Shown here: positions 14,647-21,245 of the stretch, one piece after another
Layout of the letters: each line of letters opens with the position of its first letter
Numbering within the stretch: the stretch's first letter is position 1
Virus record (IMG/VR): IMGVR_UViG_3300005664_000088
Location: 1-23,497 of that record
Direction: 5' to 3' (one strand)
From: a virus
Length of the DNA: 23,497 bases
The notes under the pieces: generated by a model
What the model was told of the DNA's origin: nothing
Database searches by the model: none
What the model saw: the letters and a program-made list of their open reading frames with translations, nothing else
Position numbers and translations under genes: made by a program

Positions 14647-14652
14647 GATCAA
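14624..14652 (-). promoter_or_regulatory. sigma70-like promoter
   Basis: The minus strand shows TTGATC (4 of 6 matches to TTGACA), a 17-base spacer, and TAGAAT (5 of 6 to TATAAT). It fills the gap between the small beta-rich protein and the 109-aa gene and would drive the ejection module and perhaps the genes beyond. This is a reading of consensus only. Confidence 0.45.
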
Positions 14653-14653
14653 T

Positions 14654-15010
14654 TTATTTAACTAATGTGTATTTAAAGATACGATTGGTTGAAACATCGT
14701 TCGCGTGGTAAACAGTGAAAAATTGGGTATTTGGGACACAATAGAGGGTTCCACCGGAGATCTCTAAGGCTGCATCACTTGTGTAGGCGGTCAAATGCAC
14801 AACACTCTTAGCTGTACAGGCCAAATCGTTAACAACAGTGCTTGTAGCACCAGCTGTTAAGGTGACAGACCCTTTATTGGCCGTAGCCCTACCTAGCTCC
14901 CTGTCAGTATCTGTCAAATAAATAGTTAAGCCCCTGACCAACTCACTAAGAAAACCTTTTGTTTTAGGGTCTGCAAAATCTGTGGGTTCCGGTAGTCTAA
15001 TTGTCGTCAT
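14654..15010 (-). CDS. small beta-rich tail/virion protein
   Basis: This is a 118-aa protein. After a polar N-terminal 40 residues (L-P-E-P-T-D-F-A-D-P-K-T) the rest is beta-strand-like, with T-L-T-A-G-A-T-S-T-V-V-N-D at 50-62 and a closing T-V-Y-H-A-N-D-V-S-T-N-R-I-F-K-Y at 99-114. This last piece resembles the I-x-H-A-N-N-x-x-x-D-R-x-F-x-Y ending of small phage proteins encoded beside tail hub genes. It overlaps the tail hub gene by one base. It is probably a virion decoration or tail-tip protein; no enzyme motif is present. Exact role unknown. Confidence 0.62.
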   Translation of the reverse strand: MTTIRLPEPTDFADPKTKGFLSELVRGLTIYLTDTDRELGRATANKGSVTLTAGATSTVVNDLACTAKSVVHLTAYTSDAALEISGGTLYCVPNTQFFTVYHANDVSTNRIFKYTLVK

Positions 15011-16845
15011 TAGCGGCCACCATCAGGCTTGATCGCCAAGCGCGTAACGCCCAGTCTAAAGTCACCACCTTGGGTGCTTGTGGAATATTCTAAAGAAGCC
15101 TGTCTACCACGTGCCCTCAAACTAATCTTTTGAGTAGCACTGGTAACCTCAAAGGGTCCCTTTTCTTGAGTTTCTGTTGAGTTGGGGTATTTTTTAGCCC
15201 TAAAAATAAAGTTGGTTGTTTTGATAAAAGTTCCGTCAGGAATGATTCTGTCTACAAAGACAAAGTCCTGTCCATCACCTATATCAAAATCAGCTGTTCT
15301 TAAATAAGCTTTTAAGTTAGAGCCATCATCGTCTTTACCTACCTCATGGGAATAGAGTTTTCCATCAGCCCCTGTAGCGTATGGCCTATCAAAAATATCA
15401 ATGTCATTCCACGCAGTTCTTACAATCGTACCGTCATACCAAACGCGATCCAGGTAGTTATAAACCACATAACGGCTGTTTTCTATTTCGTTGTTAGCAG
15501 GATAAAACCACCAAACCTCGTCAAACTCCGTGTTGGCACCGGCATGTACTTTTTCTTTTTGGTCAAAATTTAAAGAACCTTCGCTGTTAGGGGAAAAGAT
15601 GTATTTTTGAAGGGAACAGAACAACGTTTGAACAACACCATCGTACTGGTAAAAACCTGTTGGGGACATCCAAAAAACAACACCGTTTACATCCACGGCA
15701 GCGTGTTGAGAAACAATCCCAGGGATTTTACCCAGGTTGTCGAAAGAGAAGACAAAGTCTCCACCGATTCGACGCATAGAGTGTAGGGCTTCGTCTGTAA
15801 AGATAACGATTTCGCGGCGTGTCTTGAGAGCTGTAGAGATAAAAGAGCCGGATTCAAGCCTAAAAGAACCCGCTTGGTTTGTCGCTGCGGCAGTCCAAAC
15901 GTTATAATTTTCACTATCACTCCAACGAATCAAAAGCGGATCAAAGATACCAGACACATTGTGCGTTCCAAAAGCCACAACGTGACGTGCGGGTTGAGCT
16001 ACAAGCATAAAATTTACGACACTGGGGGCTGCTGAAGAAATTACTCTGGCCCGTGTGTCTAAGCCATCAGAGGCGACCCAGGTATAGATTTTACCGCCTT
16101 TAGGGTTAGCCAAAAGGTCTTCACCCCAGTTGTCCAGGGACCATTGGCGAAGCTCGGTGCCTACGCCAGAACCACCGCGAGGACGACCCCAACCGGCGCT
16201 TAAACTGGTACCCACAGAAACCCCTGGGGTTCCCCAAGTACCTGCACCCCAACCGGCAGCAAACCCGTTGTCAGCGTCACCGGAGTCCAAAAGGAACTGA
16301 AAAACAGCAGCACCGCCACCTGCGGATACACAGGTTGTAGCGGAAGTCGAGGATTCGATGATGAAGTAATTCGTACCAGCAGATACAATCTGGTATTCAC
16401 TTAAAAGGTTTATACCGCCTATGCTGGCTGTGGTTGCGAAAAGAACGTAGTCACCCGTGCTGCGGTTGTGACCGTCCACACAAACAGTGATAAAAGATGA
16501 GCCTGAAGTTACATGAAAGGGGTTTGAAACGGAAGCGGAGCTTTCAATCGGTGTAACATCGGTAATCTGTCCACCGTTGTATATCTCCAGTTTTTCGTTC
16601 GTACCTACAGCAATATATTTGTCTGAAGCAAGATCAGCCCAGGTAAGCATATCTCTAGGTACTCCTATGAAAGCTTCAGGTGTTGTTTGCTCTTTGGTCC
16701 AGCCACCTATTTTTTCAGGGCGCTTGTAACGAAACCTTACGTGGTCACAATCTACATACTGACCCTCGGCATCATAATCGGTTGTATTGCGATTAATACC
16801 GGGAGCAATGTTTATCTTCTGAATTTGTGTGTCAGAGCTACTCAT
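15010..16845 (-). CDS. P22 gp10-like tail hub / packaged DNA stabilization protein
   Basis: This 611-aa protein is recognisable from its N-terminal block: I-A-P-G-I-N at 12-17, T-T-D-Y-D-A-E-G-Q-Y-V-D at 21-32, and V-R-F-R-Y-K-R-P-E-K-I-G-G-W at 36-49. This is the standard opening of gp10-type tail proteins of P22-like and many environmental podoviruses. A second characteristic region lies around V-F-W-M-S-P-T-G-F-Y-Q-Y at 390-401. The whole is beta-rich with many W and Y, consistent with a propeller-like hub that plugs the tail and holds packaged DNA. It sits between the collar fibre and the small beta-rich protein, in the expected late tail block. Length is slightly greater than P22 gp10 (about 470 aa), the extra being a Gly/Ser-rich insert at about 100-240. 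Confidence 0.82.
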   Translation of the reverse strand: MSSSDTQIQKINIAPGINRNTTDYDAEGQYVDCDHVRFRYKRPEKIGGWTKEQTTPEAFIGVPRDMLTWADLASDKYIAVGTNEKLEIYNGGQITDVTPIESSASVSNPFHVTSGSSFITVCVDGHNRSTGDYVLFATTASIGGINLLSEYQIVSAGTNYFIIESSTSATTCVSAGGGAAVFQFLLDSGDADNGFAAGWGAGTWGTPGVSVGTSLSAGWGRPRGGSGVGTELRQWSLDNWGEDLLANPKGGKIYTWVASDGLDTRARVISSAAPSVVNFMLVAQPARHVVAFGTHNVSGIFDPLLIRWSDSENYNVWTAAATNQAGSFRLESGSFISTALKTRREIVIFTDEALHSMRRIGGDFVFSFDNLGKIPGIVSQHAAVDVNGVVFWMSPTGFYQYDGVVQTLFCSLQKYIFSPNSEGSLNFDQKEKVHAGANTEFDEVWWFYPANNEIENSRYVVYNYLDRVWYDGTIVRTAWNDIDIFDRPYATGADGKLYSHEVGKDDDGSNLKAYLRTADFDIGDGQDFVFVDRIIPDGTFIKTTNFIFRAKKYPNSTETQEKGPFEVTSATQKISLRARGRQASLEYSTSTQGGDFRLGVTRLAIKPDGGR

Positions 16846-16849
16846 GGAC

Positions 16850-17995
16850 TTAAGTTTTAATCATCCAGGTTACAACTTTATAGGGTGCTAAGGTAACCGT
16901 GTGGGTGTGCGTTCCACTTGCTGAGATAGTGTGTGAGTGACCGCCACCTGAACCTGTTGTCGCTGTTGAACCTGTAATGGAGACAGTGCTTGACGAAGCA
17001 GTTGATGTTTTTCCTAAAGTTGCACCAGGATCACTACCGGCAGAAGATTGTTTTATTGTGTACTGCTCGTTTACGGTAGACACCGTATCGTTGTACGCAG
17101 CTGCGCGGTCTGCCGTTAAAGCAGCTCTACCTGCACCATCTGTGCTAAAAACTGTGTGGTAGTGGGCGGCGGCAGTGCCTGTGAGAGTACCAGCGGCGTG
17201 ACTGTGAGATGGAATGTCAGCTTCTAAAAGTGTGTAAGAACCTGTAGAGCCACCGTGGCTGTGGTCACCGCTGGCACCTGTAACAGTCGCTCCGGCGTAA
17301 GATCCACCAGAAGCTGTCAAAGAACCTGTTATGTTTGTCTTCGGAGTACCCGAGTCGTCTTGATTGGCACCTATAACAAGAACATCCCTTAAATCAGGAA
17401 CGTTGAATGTTGTGGTGCCGTTACCTGACCCATGTAAGGTACCAATAGCTGCAAACAAAGCCGCATACGTCGAACGAGAAACAGCTTGACCATTACAAAA
17501 CAACCAGCCACTAGGAATAGAAGCGATTGTACCAGCCCAAGGTTGGAGCATTCCTGGTTGAAATATTCGTGTGCTATCTGTCGTAGAAGCAACGTTAGCC
17601 ACTTTTATAACGTTAGTACCATCACAAGCTACAATCATTCTGTCGCCAGCGGCGAGGTCAACGCTGCTACCCGAACCCGTTGATATTGTCACGGTATAAG
17701 ACCCACTGTAATCAGAGAGTATTACATACATTTTGGATTTAGAAGGAATGAAAACGCTTAGATCACCACTTACAGTTCCTGTTAACTGCAGAATCATGTT
17801 ACGGGCTTCGTCAGAAGCACCGTTTAAAGTCGTTAAAGTGTGGTCTGCGGAGCCGGATATGTTTTCTGTGTGCATACCTGCTATAGAGTCTTCAATTAAC
17901 TGAAAATTGGTGTCAGCCAGGTCCCCCCAGGTGAACTCGTTTTCCCCGTTGGCCTGGTCAATAAAACGTAGAAGGCTTGTGTATGTGCTAGGCAT
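16850..17995 (-). CDS. tail fibre with phage tail collar domain and HxH metal-binding motifs
   Basis: This is a 381-aa protein. The N-terminus (residues 1-45) is a short helical/strand segment likely to attach to the tail. Residues 148-205 are a phage tail collar domain: P-G-M-L-Q-P-W-A-G at 147-155, P-S-G-W-L-F-C-N-G-Q at 161-170, and F-N-V-P-D-L-R at 197-203. Five H-x-H motifs follow, at 245/247, 264/266, 278/280, 353/355 and 363/365, set in Gly/Ser/Thr-rich strands. H-x-H pairs in the T4 fibre proteins coordinate metal ions along the trimer axis. The C-terminus (A-P-Y-K-V-V-T-W-M-I-K-T) is the usual closing strand of collar fibres. It is probably a homotrimeric receptor-binding fibre. Confidence 0.85.
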   Translation of the reverse strand: MPSTYTSLLRFIDQANGENEFTWGDLADTNFQLIEDSIAGMHTENISGSADHTLTTLNGASDEARNMILQLTGTVSGDLSVFIPSKSKMYVILSDYSGSYTVTISTGSGSSVDLAAGDRMIVACDGTNVIKVANVASTTDSTRIFQPGMLQPWAGTIASIPSGWLFCNGQAVSRSTYAALFAAIGTLHGSGNGTTTFNVPDLRDVLVIGANQDDSGTPKTNITGSLTASGGSYAGATVTGASGDHSHGGSTGSYTLLEADIPSHSHAAGTLTGTAAAHYHTVFSTDGAGRAALTADRAAAYNDTVSTVNEQYTIKQSSAGSDPGATLGKTSTASSSTVSITGSTATTGSGGGHSHTISASGTHTHTVTLAPYKVVTWMIKT

Positions 17996-18007
17996 TTAAA
18001 ATCTCGG

Positions 18008-18670
18008 CTATACTTTACCGGACAAGGTGTTTTGTTCGGGGTTTTGAGGTGTTTTCGCGCTATCACGTCTCGAACGTCTAGCTTCGTTATTCAAGCTTTC
18101 TAGAGCTCGTGCGTATTTGGTTTCCCAAACGGCGTCTCTCGTGCTGTAGTCTTTCATAAACTCTGCCATGTTTGACATAGTAGCGTAATACAAGGCGTCA
18201 GGGCAGCGAAGAGAGAAATAATTTGTCGATGTAGAAGCGTTTAAATGTTCGACATCTTTGACGCAGTTAATTGTGAAAACAAAGTTTTGATCTGGGGGTG
18301 GTGCCAGCATCCAGGCTGCGCTGTCCCAGTTGGAGAAATATTTAGGCTGTCCTAAAACAGAAGGGTTGGGCCAATAATCTTTCATAAAACTGGCAGTTTT
18401 CATTACGGGGAAAACAGCGCTTGAAGATACATTGTAAAACATATCTTGCACTACGCGGTACCCTTCAGGTTTGAATAAAAACTGAGATCCTGACGTAGCT
18501 GTGACAGAAACCACTTCTGAAACACCGTCCGTGTCCAGCTCTTTCATTAGTCTTTCTTCTGCTAAATAAATAGCTGTAGGAATGAAAGCTGTGAACTCAG
18601 AACTGTCGTCTTCAGCCAAAGCTGCAATCGCAGAAACCAAGCCATCATAGTTTGTAGGTAGTAAAGACAT
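18008..18670 (-). CDS. SU10-type adaptor / head-tail connector protein
   Basis: This 220-aa protein begins with a helical region (Y-D-G-L-V-S-A-I-A-A-L-A-E-D-D, then F-T-A-F-I-P-T-A-I-Y-L-A-E-E-R-L at 26-41) that matches the N-terminal helices of podovirus adaptor proteins, which dock on the portal ring. A beta part follows, with G-Y-R-V-V-Q-D-M at 70-77 and Y-W-P-N-P-S at 99-104, then W-M-L-A-P-P-P-D and a C-terminal helix with S-R-R-D-S. Neighbouring genes are the repeat fibre and the collar fibre. Known role: joining the portal to the tail tube or nozzle. The C-terminal 25 residues are charged and probably disordered. Confidence 0.68.
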   Translation of the reverse strand: MSLLPTNYDGLVSAIAALAEDDSSEFTAFIPTAIYLAEERLMKELDTDGVSEVVSVTATSGSQFLFKPEGYRVVQDMFYNVSSSAVFPVMKTASFMKDYWPNPSVLGQPKYFSNWDSAAWMLAPPPDQNFVFTINCVKDVEHLNASTSTNYFSLRCPDALYYATMSNMAEFMKDYSTRDAVWETKYARALESLNNEARRSRRDSAKTPQNPEQNTLSGKV

Positions 18671-18678
18671 AAGGGTGT

Positions 18679-20187
18679 TTAAACCACGCGCATAAACATG
18701 TACGGAGCAAAGCCGCCGCCGCCGAAGGACAAGGAGCTTGCTGAAGCAGGTAAAGAAGAAACAGTAGCCGCCATATAAGCAACACCATCTTGAGCCGTTG
18801 CACCTGTAGTGCCGTTTTTCCAGCTGTCAACACCAGCGTACACAAGTGTAGGGTTACCTGTACCACCCAAAGCGCGGCAACCTAGCCAGTAAGTACCTGG
18901 GAAAACTGTAACGGATACTGTGGCTTCTTTTATTCCAATTGTCGTGAAAGGAACTGAGCTGGACTCAAAGATTTTTGCTCCAGGAGCGCCAGCAGAGTCA
19001 GCGTAAAGACCAAAAACACCGTTACAGCCAGCAACAGCACCGTCCACGACAACACCTACACGCGTCCAAACCTTTTTCTCTGGGCAAACCCAAGGGGCCA
19101 TCCAAAGAACGCTCGAAGTCATCGGTGTGGCTGAAAACAAGGCATTAATACCTTCAATACCGTAATACCTGTTATTCGCAACTGTTAGGCGGTTTCTAGG
19201 AACTACTTGTTGTAAACCAACTTCGGCTATACCGTCCGTCCTGAAAATCCAGTCAGAGTTGGAGTTGAACCCAAAATATTTGTTCTGGTATTGACCGTGA
19301 TTTGTTAAAGGAGCCATATAGAACCCTACGCCGTAGAGTGCTGTGCCTCCTGCAGAGTTTTCTGCACAAGTATCAAAAGCTGTGATAAAAGCAGAAGCTA
19401 CGTTGGCTGTACCTCTGTTCACACCAACACGACCTTCAACACCGATAACCAGCGCATCAGTGCCTAGGGCATCCTTATAACCATAACCAATAACACCACC
19501 GTAATGTCCTACACCAGATATGTCGGCAGAAACCCCTACGTGGTTCGTTTTACCAAAAACAGCAAAGCGAACTGCTTGAGTGCCAGCAGCAGGAGACCAG
19601 TTGTACTCTACGAAGTTGTACCCAACATCCGAAAAGGTGCCCATGGCAACCAAAGACGAAGAACAAGAAACTGAAATCTTTTGACCTGTGTATTGGATTC
19701 CCAAAGTGGCTGACGTAAAAGGTATGTCTGTAAATTTAGCGAAAGCTGAAGAAGAGGTTTTTGTCAGGTAGAGTGCGTCAGCCTCTGCTGGTTTCATAAA
19801 GGCAGAGGAAGATGTCTTGGTTAAGTATAAAGCATCAGCTTCAGTCTGTTTGATAAACGCCGAAGAAGAGACCTTGGTTAAATATAAAGCGTCCGCTTCA
19901 GTTTGCTTCATGAAGGCCGAGGAAGATGTTTTGGTTAAAAACAAGGAGGCCGCTGAGGCTGAAGTTATAAATCCAGAACCGTCAACAATACCTTGGGCCA
20001 AAGCTGAGGCTTCGGCGGAAGTAACGAAAGAATCAATGTCGGCGGAAGTAATAAAACCTAAGCCCGTAGCAACTTGAGATAGAGTAGCCCTGCGGACACC
20101 CACGTTTTGAGAAATCAAAATGGAGTCTGTTGTTGAAACTTCAGTGGCTTGGGTAAACGTGTTACCGTCGTTCTTTATAAAACTCAT
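18679..20187 (-). CDS. tail fibre/spike with 19-residue tandem repeats and carbohydrate-binding-like C-terminus
   Basis: This is a 502-aa protein. After a short N-terminal segment with T-S-A-D motifs, residues 84-151 hold three full copies and a partial fourth of a 19-residue repeat built on L-T-K-T-S-S-S-A-F-M-K-Q-T-E-A-D-A-L-Y, typical of a trimeric fibre shaft. The middle (160-330) is Gly-rich and beta-like (G-H-Y-G-G-V-I-G-Y-G). The C-terminal 170 residues, with a P-E-K-K-V-W-T-R-V-G block at 375-384 and C-R-A-L-G-G-T-G-N-P at about 447-456, look like the beta-sandwich binding domains of phage fibres and spikes. It is one of three candidate receptor-binding proteins in the window. No catalytic motif was seen. 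Confidence 0.72.
   Translation of the reverse strand: MSFIKNDGNTFTQATEVSTTDSILISQNVGVRRATLSQVATGLGFITSADIDSFVTSAEASALAQGIVDGSGFITSASAASLFLTKTSSSAFMKQTEADALYLTKVSSSAFIKQTEADALYLTKTSSSAFMKPAEADALYLTKTSSSAFAKFTDIPFTSATLGIQYTGQKISVSCSSSLVAMGTFSDVGYNFVEYNWSPAAGTQAVRFAVFGKTNHVGVSADISGVGHYGGVIGYGYKDALGTDALVIGVEGRVGVNRGTANVASAFITAFDTCAENSAGGTALYGVGFYMAPLTNHGQYQNKYFGFNSNSDWIFRTDGIAEVGLQQVVPRNRLTVANNRYYGIEGINALFSATPMTSSVLWMAPWVCPEKKVWTRVGVVVDGAVAGCNGVFGLYADSAGAPGAKIFESSSVPFTTIGIKEATVSVTVFPGTYWLGCRALGGTGNPTLVYAGVDSWKNGTTGATAQDGVAYMAATVSSLPASASSLSFGGGGFAPYMFMRVV
19735..19938 (-). repeat. 57-bp tandem coding repeats in the tail fibre
   Basis: Three 57-base units (19882-19938, 19825-19881, 19768-19824) and a partial fourth (19735-19767) encode the 19-residue shaft repeat. 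The units differ mainly at synonymous or conservative positions (K-T/K-V, F-M/F-I, Q-T/P-A). They keep the reading frame, so gain or loss of one unit would only lengthen or shorten the shaft. Confidence 0.8.
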
Positions 20188-20193
20188 TAGGGT

Positions 20194-20541
20194 CTACTCC
20201 GGGTCTTCTTCAGCTAAAGCTGGTTGTGGATCTTCAGTGATAATTAGGAAAGTGCCATCTTCAAAAAAGATGTAATTGGGTTTTGGATCAGTCACGTCTC
20301 GTCTAACATTTTTAAGACCGATAGCCTCGCGGGTATCAGCAGGGAAGTTTTGGGGGTGATCTACACGGTTCCACATGCCATCAGATTCAGATTTATGAAC
20401 AAACAAGTTGGTACCCGGTTCAAAGATCATCTCTCTGTAGGGAAACCTGAAACCAGAGCGGTCAGAAATAGCCCAGGCATGTTTACCTGTGGCCCATTTA
20501 TGACTAGAACGTCTGTTGTTTTGTTTAGGTCTTTGCGACAC
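20194..20541 (-). CDS. small conserved structural protein (C/S-D-R-S-G-F-R-x-P-Y-R-E family)
   Basis: This is a 115-aa protein with G-K-H-A-W-A-I-S-D-R-S-G-F-R-F-P-Y-R-E-M at 19-38 and N-R-V-D-H-P-Q-N-F-P-A at 58-68. Both blocks recall a small family of phage structural proteins encoded next to adaptor and tail genes, in which the first block is often W-A-I-C-D-R-S-G. Here the usual Cys is Ser. The start is GTG at 20539-20541, overlapping the upstream stop as TAGTG, which suggests coupled translation. The ends are polar and charged (Q-R-P-K-Q-N-N-R-R and E-E-D-P-E). It is probably a head or connector minor protein; exact role unknown. Confidence 0.65.
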   Translation of the reverse strand: MSQRPKQNNRRSSHKWATGKHAWAISDRSGFRFPYREMIFEPGTNLFVHKSESDGMWNRVDHPQNFPADTREAIGLKNVRRDVTDPKPNYIFFEDGTFLIITEDPQPALAEEDPE

Positions 20542-21242
20542 TAGGAACCTAAAATAGTTTTACTGGCAGGGTAAACACTGTAATCAATTCTTTCTCTGTC
20601 TTCTTCCAAAGCTAGCTGCAAAGCCTCTAGATACTCACTCTTGTAGTAAAGAACAGTTTGAAGATCTGCTTGTCTAATTTCAGACATTTTCCAACGCAAC
20701 CCGTTAACAATCGCCTGTAGGTACCTGGTAGAAAAGTCCACCAGCTGGTAGCTTTTGGTTATATCGGCTACTTTCACACAACTCCAAGTAATAAACTTAT
20801 AAGTTTGTGCGTTTGGTACCGGCCAAAAGTTGACGGTTAATTCATCTCTTTGACGATCCACCATAAATTGTGTGGGGCGACCCACAGTATCTTTAATCGG
20901 GATCTCTAACCAGTCAGCTAAAGATATTCTTTGTATGGGTATGTCTAAAACTTGTGTAGAAGAAGACGTGCGAATAATAGCATCAAAGACATTCAAAGTG
21001 GAAGACCCCAAGGAATATCCTAAAGAACTAGCCGAAGTCAAAGGAACGACAACTTGCTCCATTGAAGCAAGAGGAACCATCCCTCTATTTTGCATGTCTA
21101 TGAAAAGAAGGTTTAAAGCTCTACGCGCCAATCTGGATTCGAACTGCGTGACGTGTTCACCACCTAAGCCCTCCAGGGCTTGCTCGATGATTTCATCTAC
21201 AGGTAAATCAAAAGTTTTTGTCGTTCCTACCGTTTCAACCAT
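20541..21242 (-). CDS. tail accessory / adaptor-like structural protein
   Basis: This is a 233-aa protein. Residues 13-55 read L-P-V-D-E-I-I-E-Q-A-L-E, then R-L-A-R-R-A-L-N-L-L-F-I-D-M-Q-N-R-G, a helical pattern typical of podovirus tail accessory or adaptor proteins. Beta blocks follow, with I-P-I-Q-R-I-S at 100-106, G-R-P-T-Q-F-M-V-D-R-Q at 120-130 and F-W-P-V-P at 138-142, which I recognise as a conserved family in virion-gene blocks of environmental podoviruses. It may correspond to the P22 gp4-type factor that extends the portal, but I cannot show that. It overlaps the next gene by one base and lies three bases after the esterase-like gene. Confidence 0.66.
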   Translation of the reverse strand: MVETVGTTKTFDLPVDEIIEQALEGLGGEHVTQFESRLARRALNLLFIDMQNRGMVPLASMEQVVVPLTSASSLGYSLGSSTLNVFDAIIRTSSSTQVLDIPIQRISLADWLEIPIKDTVGRPTQFMVDRQRDELTVNFWPVPNAQTYKFITWSCVKVADITKSYQLVDFSTRYLQAIVNGLRWKMSEIRQADLQTVLYYKSEYLEALQLALEEDRERIDYSVYPASKTILGS

Positions 21243-21245
21243 GTG

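Noticed and set aside
19735-19938. CRISPR-like array
   Set aside because: The 57-base units are in-frame, contiguous and without spacers, so this is a protein repeat.
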